Shown here: one piece after another, positions 42,932-51,210 of the stretch | How the letters are laid out: the number at the start of each line of letters is the position of its first letter | Numbering within the stretch: position 1 is the stretch's first letter | Source of the DNA: SIG299 sp045531895 | GTDB taxonomy: Bacteria > Bacillota > Clostridia > Lachnospirales > Lachnospiraceae | Direction: 5' to 3' | DNA: 64,000 bases | Assembly (NCBI GenBank): GCA_045531895.1 | Contig: JAZSEW010000026.1 | Span: forward strand, 35,507 to 99,506 | Program-made: the position numbers and the translations under genes | Notes under the pieces: generated by a model | Told to the model about the DNA's origin: nothing | What the model saw: only the letters and a program-made list of their open reading frames with translations | The model's database searches: none

Positions 42932-43669
42932 ATGAAAGAACAGTTATATACAATTCCTGTAAATGAAGCGTTTGCACTGGACTGTGAGTGTCCTGTTTGT
43001 GCCATGCATCATAAATTAAAGGAGGATGCCCTGGATTTTACGTTGGGACCGAGTTACATGGAAGATGATATCCGTATGGTGACCGATAAGGTGGGATTTT
43101 GTAAGGAGCATGTTCAGGAGTTATATAATAAGCAGAACCGTTTGGGGCTTGCGCTGATGTTAAAAACCCATGCAGATAAAACAATTCGGGATACATCAAA
43201 ACTGATGAAAAATTATAAGCCGGCAAAACCCGGTTTGTTTAAAAAAGATACAGAGACAAATCCATTGCTTTCTTATTTGGAAGAAATAGAACATAGTTGT
43301 TTCGTATGTAATAAAATTGACGGTGTATTTGAACGTTACATTGTTACCATTTTCTTTTTGTATGAAAAAGAATCTGATTTTAGAAATATCGTGGATAATT
43401 GCAAAGGGTTCTGCTCACGGCACTATGCATTGCTCCTTCGGGAAGCACCAAAGCAGCTTTCCGGAAAGTATGTGGAAGATTTTACGAATGCGCTGCATAA
43501 ATCTTATATAAAAGGTATGGAGCGGGTTAGAGATGATTTGTCCTGGTTTATTGATAAATTTGATTATCGGTTTACCAATGAACCATGGAAAAATTCTAAA
43601 GATTCCTTGCAGCGTATGATGATGAAGCAGAATAGTCTGGAATATTTTCCGGATGAAAGAAAAAAATAA
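42932..43669 (+). CDS. DUF6062 family protein
   Basis: The 245-aa protein shows paired cysteine motifs (CECPVCAMHHK near the N-terminus, CFVCNKID in the middle) with FCKEH and FCSRHY repeating the same idea, which suggests two metal-binding repeats. The opening MKEQLYTIPVNEAFALDCECPVC fits DUF6062, a Clostridia family without known function. Between the motifs it is mostly helical. GAAAGGAG precedes the ATG. It has its own transcription unit between two hairpins. Confidence 0.8.
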   Translation: MKEQLYTIPVNEAFALDCECPVCAMHHKLKEDALDFTLGPSYMEDDIRMVTDKVGFCKEHVQELYNKQNRLGLALMLKTHADKTIRDTSKLMKNYKPAKPGLFKKDTETNPLLSYLEEIEHSCFVCNKIDGVFERYIVTIFFLYEKESDFRNIVDNCKGFCSRHYALLLREAPKQLSGKYVEDFTNALHKSYIKGMERVRDDLSWFIDKFDYRFTNEPWKNSKDSLQRMMMKQNSLEYFPDERKK

Positions 43670-43686
43670 AAAAAGAATAAAATCAC

Positions 43687-43714
43687 ATAAAATAGGTCAA
43701 AAGCCCTATTTTAT
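43687..43714 (+). terminator. Intrinsic terminator before groES
   Basis: ATAAAATAGG (43687-43696) pairs perfectly with CCTATTTTAT (43705-43714). The T-rich part is within the 3' arm. Confidence 0.65.
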
Positions 43715-43749
43715 ATTGCGCGAGTTGTGATAATATAAATATATCGATT

Positions 43750-43776
43750 TTAGCACTCGAACTCGAAGAGTGCTAA
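43750..43776 (+). promoter_or_regulatory. CIRCE operator (HrcA binding site)
   Basis: TTAGCACTC (43750-43758), a 9-nt spacer and GAGTGCTAA (43768-43776) match the CIRCE consensus exactly. CIRCE is bound by the HrcA repressor and makes groESL heat-inducible. It lies 44 nt upstream of groES, next to an AT-rich promoter region. Confidence 0.97.
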
Positions 43777-43820
43777 TAAAATAAAAGAGATGATAGTACT
43801 GATAAAGGAGGATTTGTAAC

Positions 43821-44114
43821 ATGAAATTAGTACCATTAGGAGATAAGGTAGTATTAAAACAGTTATTGGCAGAAGAAACTACAAAGTCCGGTATTGTTTT
43901 ACCGGGTCAGGCAAAGGAAAAGCCACAGCAGGCAGAGGTTATCGCTGTAGGTCCCGGCGGTGTGGTAGATGGTAAGGAAGTTACTATGCAGGTTAAGGTT
44001 GGTGACAAGGTTATTTATTCCAAGTATGCCGGCACAGATGTAAAGCTTGGTGATGATGAATATATCGTAGTTAAGCAGAATGATATTGTTGCAATTGTTG
44101 AAGAGTATGCGTAA
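43821..44114 (+). CDS. groES: Co-chaperonin GroES
   Basis: GroES is the heptameric lid of the GroEL folding chamber. The 97-aa protein begins MKLVPLGDKVVLKQL, has the mobile-loop region ETTKSGIVLPGQAKEKPQQ and the roof-forming VGPGGVVDG segment, and ends YIVVKQNDIVAIVEE. AAAGGAGG precedes the ATG. It is controlled by the CIRCE element upstream and separated from groEL by a highly structured 146-nt spacer. Confidence 0.96.
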   Translation: MKLVPLGDKVVLKQLLAEETTKSGIVLPGQAKEKPQQAEVIAVGPGGVVDGKEVTMQVKVGDKVIYSKYAGTDVKLGDDEYIVVKQNDIVAIVEEYA

Positions 44115-44235
44115 AGGGCGGAATTGATAGCATTACAGTTTTTTATGTGAGCTTGCTTACAATAAGAACTGTAATGTTATCGATGGAGTGAAGCGACTGA
44201 GGAAAAACGAAGTTTTTTCGAAGACGCCCTTTACA
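44110..44235. repeat. Nested inverted-repeat element in the groES-groEL spacer
   Basis: Outer arms GTAAAGGGCG (44110-44119, overlapping the groES stop) and CGCCCTTTAC (44226-44235) are perfectly complementary. Inside are a long stem from GATAGCATTACAGTT with AACTGTAATGTTATC (one mismatch), its apical palindrome near TGTGAGC-TT-GCTTACA, and a small hairpin around ACGAAGTTTTTTCG. It is a multi-branched structure that precedes the groEL ribosome site. Confidence 0.7.
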
Positions 44236-44260
44236 CAAAAAAATTTAGGAGGATATTAAC

Positions 44261-45880
44261 ATGGCAAAGGAAATTAAGTACGGTGCAGACGCAAGAGTAG
44301 CGTTAGAGGCCGGTGTAAACAAGCTTGCAAACACAGTAAAGGTAACTTTAGGACCAAAGGGTAGAAACGTAGTTCTTGACAAGTCCTTTGGTGCTCCGCT
44401 CATCACAAACGACGGTGTTACCATCGCAAAGGAAATTGAACTGGAAGATGCATTCGAAAACATGGGTGCCCAGATTGTAAAGGAAGTTGCTACAAAGACT
44501 AACGATGTAGCCGGTGACGGCACTACAACAGCTACTGTTCTTGCTCAGGCAATGATTAACGAAGGTATGAAGAACCTGGCAGCAGGCGCTAACCCAATCA
44601 TCTTAAGAAAGGGTATGAAAAAGGCAACTGATTGTGCAGTAGAGGCTATTTCTGAAATGAGTTCCGTAGTTACAGGCAAGGAGCAGATTGCAAAGGTTGC
44701 AGCAATCTCTGCCGGTGATGAGGCAGTTGGTGAAATGGTAGCAGACGCTATGGATAAGGTTTCCAAGGACGGCGTTATCACTATTGAAGAGTCAAAGACC
44801 ATGAAGACGGAGCTTGATCTGGTAGAAGGTATGCAGTTTGACCGCGGTTACATTTCTGCATATATGGCGACTGACATGGATAAGATGGAAGCTAACCTTG
44901 ACAGTCCATTCATCTTAATCACAGACAAGAAGATTTCCAACATCCAGGAAATTCTCCCTGTATTAGAGCAGATTGTTCAGTCCGGTCAGAGACTATTAAT
45001 CATCGCTGAGGATATCGAGGGTGAAGCACTCACTACACTGGTTATTAATAAGTTAAGAGGTACCTTCACCGTTGTTGGTGTTAAGGCTCCTGGCTACGGC
45101 GACAGAAGAAAGGCTATGCTTCAGGATATCGCTATTTTAACCGGTGGTACTGTAATTTCCGATGAACTTGGTCTTGATCTTAAGGATGTTACCATGGATC
45201 AGCTTGGTCGCGCAAAGTCCGTAAAGGTTCAGAAGGAAAATACTATCATCGTTGACGGTGCGGGCGATGCAAATGAAATTGCTGCAAGAGTAGCTCAGAT
45301 TCGTGCACAGATTGAAGAAACAACTTCCGAATTCGATAGAGAAAAGCTTCAGGAAAGACTTGCCAAGTTAGCAGGTGGTGTTGCTGTTATCCGTGTTGGT
45401 GCTGCAACTGAAACTGAAATGAAGGAAAACAAGCTCCGTATGGAAGATGCTCTTGCTGCAACAAAGGCAGCCGTAGAAGAGGGTATCATTGCAGGCGGCG
45501 GTTCCGCATACATCCATGCTTCCAAGAAGGTTGCTGCTTTAGCTGCTTCCTTAGAAGGCGATGAAAAGACCGGTGCAAACATCATCCTTGCAGCGCTCGA
45601 AGCTCCACTTCGCTGCATCGCTGCAAATGCAGGCTTAGAAGGCTCTGTAATCGTAAACAAGATTCGCGAGTCCGCAGTTGGCACAGGTTTCAACGCGCTT
45701 ACCGAGCAGTATGTAGACATGGTGGCAGACGGTATTCTTGATCCTGCCAAGGTAACAAGAAGCGCTCTTCAGAACGCTACCAGCGTTGCTTCTACTTTCC
45801 TTACCACAGAATCCGCTGTGGCAAACATTAAGGAAGAGGCTCCTGCAATGCCAGCCGGCGGTATGGGAATGGGCATGTAA
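44261..45880 (+). CDS. groEL: Chaperonin GroEL
   Basis: GroEL is the 14-mer chaperonin that folds proteins with ATP. The 539-aa protein begins MAKEIKYGADARVALEAGV, contains VTLGPKGRNVVLDKSFGAP and the ATP-binding GDGTTTATVLAQA, and ends in the flexible tail PAMPAGGMGMGM. AGGAGGATA precedes the ATG. Codon use is strongly biased to optimal codons, as expected for an abundant protein. Confidence 0.98.
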   Translation: MAKEIKYGADARVALEAGVNKLANTVKVTLGPKGRNVVLDKSFGAPLITNDGVTIAKEIELEDAFENMGAQIVKEVATKTNDVAGDGTTTATVLAQAMINEGMKNLAAGANPIILRKGMKKATDCAVEAISEMSSVVTGKEQIAKVAAISAGDEAVGEMVADAMDKVSKDGVITIEESKTMKTELDLVEGMQFDRGYISAYMATDMDKMEANLDSPFILITDKKISNIQEILPVLEQIVQSGQRLLIIAEDIEGEALTTLVINKLRGTFTVVGVKAPGYGDRRKAMLQDIAILTGGTVISDELGLDLKDVTMDQLGRAKSVKVQKENTIIVDGAGDANEIAARVAQIRAQIEETTSEFDREKLQERLAKLAGGVAVIRVGAATETEMKENKLRMEDALAATKAAVEEGIIAGGGSAYIHASKKVAALAASLEGDEKTGANIILAALEAPLRCIAANAGLEGSVIVNKIRESAVGTGFNALTEQYVDMVADGILDPAKVTRSALQNATSVASTFLTTESAVANIKEEAPAMPAGGMGMGM

Positions 45881-45907
45881 TTCAATTGAATTAAGCATAG
45901 GTTACGA

Positions 45908-45941
45908 AGGGTCATGGTATCTGAGATTCCATGACCCTTAA
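45908..45941 (+). terminator. Hairpin after groEL
   Basis: AAGGGTCATGG at 45908 pairs perfectly with CCATGACCCTT ending at about 45940, with inner ATCT/AGAT pairing. There is no clear T-run, but the strong stem 30 nt after the stop probably ends or protects the groESL mRNA. Confidence 0.7.
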
Positions 45942-46380
45942 ATGTATTCTTCCGCACACATTTTTCTTTTCCGACTCAGCTGTTTTCCTCGGGGGCTTGC
46001 CGATGCAGCTTTCTTTTACGAGGACTATGTCTGCTACTTGGTGCTTTGCAAAAACTCGTCATCGGGTGGGAAGATTTTTTGATATTTGGCTTGTTCAAAA
46101 CATCCTGTGGATGTAATTCTAAGAAAAAGTCATGGTCTGTCAGACACAAGGTGTCCACAGACCATGAAACTTTTTCTTAAAGGCGCCTGAGCGCCTTTTG
46201 AACAATCCAAATGCCAAATGAAGTAAATGCTACACCCTCTGCCTCAAACAGTTTGCATAACACCAGACGCATCCATATCGTAACGAAAGCAGCACCGGAG
46301 CCACTGGGAAAACACTGAACGTCGGTGCAAGAAAAGTGGTGCGAAAAGCTATGTTACAGAGATACAAATTGGGATTAGTA
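45942..46380. other. Non-coding stretch with inverted repeats, no gene recognised
   Basis: This 439-nt interval between groEL and the convergent glyoxalase gene holds no convincing gene. The only open frame (minus strand, 45976-46158) lacks a ribosome site and overlaps the inverted repeats. The first 140 nt are unstructured by eye, the middle is the nested repeat at 46084-46219, and the last 160 nt show no signal I can name. Confidence 0.6.
46084..46219. repeat. Large nested inverted-repeat element
   Basis: Outer arms ATTTGGC-TTGTTCAAAA (46084-46100) and TTTTGAACAA (46196-46205) plus GCCAAAT (46213-46219) enclose three hairpins. These are CATCC-TGT-GGATG (46101-46113), a 58-nt hairpin 46121-46178 (AAGAAAAAGT and CATGGTCTGT pairing with ACAGACCATG and ACTTTTTCTT), and AAAGGCGC-CTGA-GCGCCTTT (46179-46198). 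The multi-branched layout is like that of the groES-groEL spacer. Confidence 0.7.
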
Positions 46381-46728
46381 TTAAGCAGGAAAACTTCTAA
46401 AATAGATTATATTCCTATCAGGGTCATAAAAACTCATGTTAACAGCACCCCAAGGACGCGGAGTAGGTTTTTCAATAATTTCAACGCCCATCGCAAGTAA
46501 TTTATGGTATTCCACATCAATATTATTTACAGTAAAGGACAAACTAATATTTTGATTGTTGTTATTCTTATGTAAGCCATCATTATATATCGTAAATTGT
46601 GTTTCTTCACATATTAGTATCTGGTGTATTTCATCGTCACTACCATTATCTATTTCTAATATTTGTTTATAAAAATTTGCAAGCCTTGATACATCGTTTG
46701 TGTTTAGACACACTTCGCCAATTTTCAT
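46381..46728 (-). CDS. VOC (glyoxalase/dioxygenase fold) family protein
   Basis: The 115-aa protein MKIGEVCLNTNDVSRLANFYKQILEI... is a single vicinal-oxygen-chelate domain, with the repeated beta-alpha-beta-beta-beta pattern ending in MSFYDPDRNIIYFRSF. Members include glyoxalase I, bleomycin-binding and dioxygenase-like proteins; the metal ligands are not clear enough to choose. GGAGGT precedes the ATG. Two sampled 60-nt stretches of the gene are only about 25-27% G+C, well below neighbours, which hints at recent acquisition. Confidence 0.85.
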   Translation of the reverse strand: MKIGEVCLNTNDVSRLANFYKQILEIDNGSDDEIHQILICEETQFTIYNDGLHKNNNNQNISLSFTVNNIDVEYHKLLAMGVEIIEKPTPRPWGAVNMSFYDPDRNIIYFRSFPA

Positions 46729-46758
46729 ATATACCTCCGTAAGTACATATTTTCTCTA

Positions 46759-47424
46759 CTACACCAATCTAAAATGTTCCGCCAATCTGGCACAAACTTC
46801 TTCCCTGGTATCTCTGTCGCCATCTTCCCGCACCAGTGTAAAGAATCCACTATTTAAAAATTCCTCATAATGTTCCTTGCTGTTAATGCGTGCCAGACCT
46901 TTCCGGTAATTTTCCATTACTTCCCCGGAATTTTCACAACTATCAATAACACTAAGAATAAATTGCTTTTCCGGGTCGTTACGGTCAAAAAAGCGCTCTA
47001 CACTCATGCTCTGCGGCGAGAGCATCACTGCTACATGCTGATAATCAGAAATCTCTTTTAAGATACCCAGTGGAATGTTGGTGTCAACAATTACTTTTTT
47101 GTCACGGGAAAGAGAAATCAGTTCTGCAATCTCAAACCCGGCGGCTTCTATTCCTGTGCCGTAAATCCAGCGCTCGTATTCCTCCGGAGTACGGGTGACA
47201 AACTCCTTGAAATCGTTCAGATTTTTTATGTAGCACAAATCCGGCTGGATGGCAGGGTCAGCCACTATATCGGTAACTTCGGTAAAATAATTTTCACCGC
47301 AGAATACCATATCATATTTTTCTGCCAGCATTGTCACCATAGTGGATTTTCCTGCATAAGCAGTGCCGGTAATGAAATAAACATTACGCAGATAATGCTT
47401 TAAAATATTATTTTCTATTTTCAT
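46759..47424 (-). CDS. P-loop nucleotide kinase-like protein
   Basis: The ATG at 47424 (221 aa) follows AGAAAGGA; a short upstream extension is less likely. A Walker A motif GTAYAGKST lies at about residues 20-28 after the hydrophobic strand NVYFIT, and KKVIVDTNIP could be the Walker B-like strand. The rest is helical with a lid-like EYERWIYGTG region. The size and motif placement resemble small-molecule or nucleoside kinases, but the substrate cannot be told. It is upstream of the VOC gene on the same strand, separated by 30 nt. Confidence 0.72.
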   Translation of the reverse strand: MKIENNILKHYLRNVYFITGTAYAGKSTMVTMLAEKYDMVFCGENYFTEVTDIVADPAIQPDLCYIKNLNDFKEFVTRTPEEYERWIYGTGIEAAGFEIAELISLSRDKKVIVDTNIPLGILKEISDYQHVAVMLSPQSMSVERFFDRNDPEKQFILSVIDSCENSGEVMENYRKGLARINSKEHYEEFLNSGFFTLVREDGDRDTREEVCARLAEHFRLV

Positions 47425-47478
47425 AGCAGTTCCTTTCTCAATCAAGAAGCTGAAGCGCAGATAATATTTTTTATAAAA

Positions 47479-47507
47479 AGTATATCACAGTTTGAATGTT
47501 TTGAAAA
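47479..47507 (-). promoter_or_regulatory. Candidate promoter of the P-loop gene
   Basis: On the minus strand TTTTCA (47502-47507), a 17-nt spacer and TATACT (47479-47484) with an extended TGA lie about 55 nt upstream of the start codon. Confidence 0.55.
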
Positions 47508-47552
47508 TGAAAATCTTATTTTTTGCTTTGTGAAAAGAAATAATCAAACATA

Positions 47553-47582
47553 TTGCAAAAATATACGGAAGTGTAGTACAAT
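47553..47582 (+). promoter_or_regulatory. Sigma-A promoter of the PAS-GGDEF gene
   Basis: TTGCAA (47553-47558), an 18-nt spacer and TACAAT (47577-47582) precede the coding start at 47645. Confidence 0.7.
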
Positions 47583-47644
47583 ATAACCTGGAGAAGTTTG
47601 AATATGACAGTTACTTGTAAATGGATATAAGTGTAAGGAGAATA

Positions 47645-48958
47645 ATGGGGATGAAAGCAACAGAAAAAGGATTATTAGAAACCGCGTTTCAGATGCTGTT
47701 ACAGGCTTCGTCAGATATGATATTTGTAAAGGATGCCAACCTGGTATATCAGGCAGCGTCCATGTCTTTTGTTTCAATGGTCGGGAAAGCATCGGCAGAA
47801 GAAATTATCGGACATACGGATAGTGAGATTTTTAAGGATCCGCAGTTGGCAAAGCGTTATGAACGAGATGACAGAAAATTGATGGAGACGCAAAAGGACT
47901 TGCTGAATTTTGTGGAGCCGATTCCTGATGTAGATGGGCAATCCAGATACGGTTTTACAACAAAGTGCCTGGTAAGAGATGAAAAAGGCCGGGTTATCGG
48001 AATTCTTGGCATTACAAAAGATATTACCTTGGAATATTTTGCACGGCAAAGGTATCAGCAGGAACTCAGATATTTGTTTGGGCTTCCGGAGGATACTTAT
48101 GCAGTATGTTACATAGATGTGGATGACTGGCGTATTATTAAACAAAAGCGTCAGCTGATAGCAGGAGGTACGTTGCAGGAGTGTCAGACGGTGGAGGAAA
48201 TATGCAGTTATGCAGTGGAATCTATTGCAAATCAGAATAATCCGGCGGTAGAATTTTATTCCGGCTTTGAACCAACCGTGCTGTGGCAGATATATACCGA
48301 CGGAAGAAGTAATATTACTTTTGAGTATGAGCGTAGACTGTCTAACGGTTCTGCCAGATGGGTGCGTAATGAGGTACATTTTTTGTCGGATGTGGATAGC
48401 GGGCATTTATGCGTTATGCTGTCGGCAAAGGATATTCATGAAAGCAAGCTGGAAGAACAAAAAATTATTGATGCGGCAAGGCTGGATCGGATGACAAAGG
48501 TATTTAACCGTGAAACGGCAATGGAATACATCCGGAGGATATTGGAAAAGGAACCGAACCACCAGCATGCGTTATTTATGCTGGATATTGACAATTTTAA
48601 AGCATTAAATGATACTCTGGGGCATCAGGCAGGGGATGAGTTTTTGATACACCTGGCAAGTAGGCTAAAGGATGCATTCAGAGACAGTGATGTGGTAGGA
48701 CGAATCGGCGGAGATGAATTTTTCATCTTTTTACGAAATATACCTGAAATAAAGCAGATTGAAAAACGGGCAGGGGATGTTCTGGATGTTGTAGCTTCCC
48801 TTGCAAAAGGATATTTGAATCTGGATTTGAGCGGAAGCATTGGAATAAGTCTTTATCCGAAGCATGGTGAAACACTGGACGATTTATATACAAGGGCGGA
48901 TGAGGCCTTGTATATTGCAAAGAATCTGGGGAAAAACCGGTATATATTTGCAAAATAG
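47645..48958 (+). CDS. PAS-GGDEF diguanylate cyclase
   Basis: The ATG at 47645 (437 aa) follows AAGGAG; the ATG at 47651 is an alternative. A PAS domain spans about residues 10-130 (MIFVKDANLVYQAASMSFV, ending in GILGITKDITLE). A second sensory region, possibly another PAS, covers 130-270. The GGDEF domain keeps the active motif GGDEF at 355-359 and an intact inhibitory site RDSD at 346-349, so the enzyme should make cyclic-di-GMP with product inhibition. No membrane helix is seen. It is a single-gene unit with its own promoter. Confidence 0.92.
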   Translation: MGMKATEKGLLETAFQMLLQASSDMIFVKDANLVYQAASMSFVSMVGKASAEEIIGHTDSEIFKDPQLAKRYERDDRKLMETQKDLLNFVEPIPDVDGQSRYGFTTKCLVRDEKGRVIGILGITKDITLEYFARQRYQQELRYLFGLPEDTYAVCYIDVDDWRIIKQKRQLIAGGTLQECQTVEEICSYAVESIANQNNPAVEFYSGFEPTVLWQIYTDGRSNITFEYERRLSNGSARWVRNEVHFLSDVDSGHLCVMLSAKDIHESKLEEQKIIDAARLDRMTKVFNRETAMEYIRRILEKEPNHQHALFMLDIDNFKALNDTLGHQAGDEFLIHLASRLKDAFRDSDVVGRIGGDEFFIFLRNIPEIKQIEKRAGDVLDVVASLAKGYLNLDLSGSIGISLYPKHGETLDDLYTRADEALYIAKNLGKNRYIFAK

Positions 48959-48994
48959 TACTGCAAAATTTCTTAAAATTTTATATACTCCCGA

Positions 48995-49023
48995 TTGAAA
49001 AGCGGAAAGTTTTTTTATATACT
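48995..49023 (+). promoter_or_regulatory. Sigma-A promoter of the DUF6106 gene
   Basis: TTGAAA (48995-49000), a 17-nt spacer and TATACT (49018-49023) are followed by a 75-nt leader to the ATG at 49098. Confidence 0.75.
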
Positions 49024-49097
49024 GTAAAGTAAGATGTTTTTTTGAATAATATCGGAAAAACAACAAAAGTTTATATAACATGTAGGAGGATTACATA

Positions 49098-49601
49098 ATG
49101 GACGGCTTATATGCGGAAGCAAGAGCAAAGAAAAAAGTTACAATGAAGGATAACCTGATTAAATTCGGTCTGGTTGCAGGAATGGTTATATTCTTCGGAT
49201 TGGGATTTCTTTCCTTTAATGTGGTATTGTTAATTATCGGCCTGGTGTTTGTTGGTCTTGGTTATTATTTCCTGCCAAGACTGGCAACGGAATACGAATA
49301 TGTATTCTGTGACGGACAGGTGGATTTTGACAAAATCAACGGTGGTGTAAAGCGTAAGACAGTACTCCGTGTGGATTTTGAAAAGCTTGTGGTAATTGCG
49401 CCAAAGAACTCTCATGCACTGGACGGATACCGTCATAACGGTGTGGCAGTAAGGGATTTTTCCAGCCTGGAAGAGAATGCAAAGGTATATGGTATGGTAA
49501 TTACCGGCGGAGAGCAGAATACCATGATTTATTTCGAACCAAATGAAAAGATGCTTGCAGCTATGAAGCAGAAGGCTCCTAGAAAAATCATGGACTATTA
49601 A
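49098..49601 (+). CDS. DUF6106-like small membrane protein
   Basis: The 167-aa protein has two closely spaced membrane helices (about 23-42 and 44-62), then a soluble domain with an even beta-strand pattern (TEYEYVFCDGQVDFDKINGG, KRKTVLRVDFEKLVVIAP). The pattern resembles DUF6106, a Clostridia family of unknown function, possibly related to PH-like domains. TAGGAGGATTAC precedes the ATG. It has its own promoter, and guaB starts from a separate promoter just downstream. Confidence 0.72.
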   Translation: MDGLYAEARAKKKVTMKDNLIKFGLVAGMVIFFGLGFLSFNVVLLIIGLVFVGLGYYFLPRLATEYEYVFCDGQVDFDKINGGVKRKTVLRVDFEKLVVIAPKNSHALDGYRHNGVAVRDFSSLEENAKVYGMVITGGEQNTMIYFEPNEKMLAAMKQKAPRKIMDY

Positions 49602-49614
49602 TGCAAATCGCCTA

Positions 49615-49643
49615 TTGACATTTTTCAGAAAACACAGTATACT
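49615..49643 (+). promoter_or_regulatory. Strong sigma-A promoter of guaB
   Basis: A consensus TTGACA (49615-49620), a 17-nt spacer and TATACT (49638-49643) lie about 60 nt upstream of guaB. No riboswitch-like fold is apparent in the short leader. Confidence 0.9.
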
Positions 49644-49700
49644 TTTTAAAATCTTTTTAACAATTAACTATTCACCACTAGCGAAAGAGAGGAGTAAGTA

Positions 49701-51155
49701 ATGGGAACTATTATTGGCGAAGGTATTACCTTTGATGACGTGTTACTTGTACCGTCCTATTCCGAGGTAATCCCAAATGAGGTAGACTTAAGAACACATC
49801 TTACACAGAAAATTCAGCTGAACATTCCGCTTATGAGTGCGGGCATGGATACAGTTACTGAGCATCGTATGGCAATTGCCATGGCAAGACAGGGCGGTAT
49901 CGGTGTTATTCATAAGAATATGTCCATTGAGGCACAGGCAGATGAGGTAGATAAGGTAAAGCGTTCTGAAAATGGTGTTATTACAGACCCGTTTTCTTTA
50001 AGTCCAAACCACACATTAAAGGATGCGGACGAGCTTATGGCAAAATTCCGTATTTCCGGTGTTCCGATTACAGAAGGCAAAAAGTTAGTAGGTATTATCA
50101 CGAACCGTGATTTGAAATTTGAAACAGATTTTTCACAGAAGATTTCTGACTGTATGACTTCCGAAAATCTGGTAACAGCAAAGGAAGGCGTAACTTTAGA
50201 AGAAGCAAAGAAGATTCTTGCAGCTGCAAGAAAGGAAAAGCTTCCTATTGTTGATGATGCAGGTAATCTGAAAGGACTTATCACCATTAAGGATATTGAA
50301 AAGCAGATTAAGTATCCGCTTCCTGCGAAGGATCCCCAGGGAAGACTTCTTTGTGCGGCTGGTGTTGGTGTTACTGCAAATATTTTAGAAAGAGTAGAAG
50401 CTTTGGTAAATGCCAAGGTAGATGCCATTGTTATTGACTCTGCCCATGGTCATTCCGCAAACGTTATCCGTTGCGTAAAGATGATTCGTGATGCATTTCC
50501 GGAATTGCAGATTATTGCAGGTAATGTAGCAACAGCAGCAGCAACAGAAGACCTTATTAAGGCCGGTGTTGACTGTGTTAAGGTTGGTATCGGACCTGGT
50601 TCTATTTGTACTACCCGTGTTGTTGCAGGTATTGGTGTTCCTCAGATTACAGCAATTATGGACGCTTACTCCGCAGCAAAGAAGTATAATGTTCCAATCA
50701 TCGCAGACGGTGGTATTAAGTTCTCCGGCGATATTACAAAGGCAATTGCAGCAGGTGCTAACGTATGTATGATGGGCAGTCTGTTCGCAGGCTGTGACGA
50801 AAGTCCGGGAACTTTCGAATTATTCCAGGGCAGAAAGTATAAGGTTTACCGCGGTATGGGTTCCATCGCTGCTATGGAAAACGGCAGTAAGGACAGATAT
50901 TTCCAGGCAGATGCGAAGAAGCTTGTTCCGGAAGGCGTAGAAGGCCGTGTGGCATATAAGGGCCTTGTAGAAGATACCGTATTCCAGTTGCTTGGCGGAC
51001 TTCGTTCCGGTATGGGTTACTGTGGTGCGGCTGATATCGAAACCTTAAAGGAAACCGGAAGATTCGTTAAGATTTCTGCTGCTTCCTTAAAGGAAAGTCA
51101 TCCGCATGACATTCATATTACTAAGGAAGCACCAAACTATAGTATTGATGCATAA
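49701..51155 (+). CDS. guaB: Inosine-5'-monophosphate dehydrogenase
   Basis: GuaB oxidises IMP to XMP with NAD+, the rate-limiting step of GTP synthesis. The 484-aa protein has a TIM-barrel catalytic domain interrupted at about residues 90-205 by two CBS domains. The active-site Cys303 sits in GPGSICTTR, and the flap YRGMGSIAAM and RVAYKG regions are present. GAGAGGAG precedes the ATG. A PilZ gene follows after 55 nt without a terminator, so GTP supply and cyclic-di-GMP reading may share a transcript. Confidence 0.97.
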   Translation: MGTIIGEGITFDDVLLVPSYSEVIPNEVDLRTHLTQKIQLNIPLMSAGMDTVTEHRMAIAMARQGGIGVIHKNMSIEAQADEVDKVKRSENGVITDPFSLSPNHTLKDADELMAKFRISGVPITEGKKLVGIITNRDLKFETDFSQKISDCMTSENLVTAKEGVTLEEAKKILAAARKEKLPIVDDAGNLKGLITIKDIEKQIKYPLPAKDPQGRLLCAAGVGVTANILERVEALVNAKVDAIVIDSAHGHSANVIRCVKMIRDAFPELQIIAGNVATAAATEDLIKAGVDCVKVGIGPGSICTTRVVAGIGVPQITAIMDAYSAAKKYNVPIIADGGIKFSGDITKAIAAGANVCMMGSLFAGCDESPGTFELFQGRKYKVYRGMGSIAAMENGSKDRYFQADAKKLVPEGVEGRVAYKGLVEDTVFQLLGGLRSGMGYCGAADIETLKETGRFVKISAASLKESHPHDIHITKEAPNYSIDA

Positions 51156-51210
51156 GGGTTGAGAAGGCTACAAAAGAAAAAGTTTTTCTGGGGAAAGTGA
51201 GGAATTCTAT

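Noticed and set aside
45976..46158. 60-codon minus-strand open frame downstream of groEL
   Set aside because: It overlaps the inverted repeats and has no ribosome site; it is more likely repeat-derived than a gene.
47774..48406. 210-codon open frame antisense to the PAS-GGDEF gene
   Set aside because: The plus-strand frame has clear PAS and GGDEF domains; the antisense product looks like a codon-bias shadow.
49644..49700. Purine or guanidine-type riboswitch before guaB
   Set aside because: The leader is under 60 nt and shows no conserved riboswitch core.
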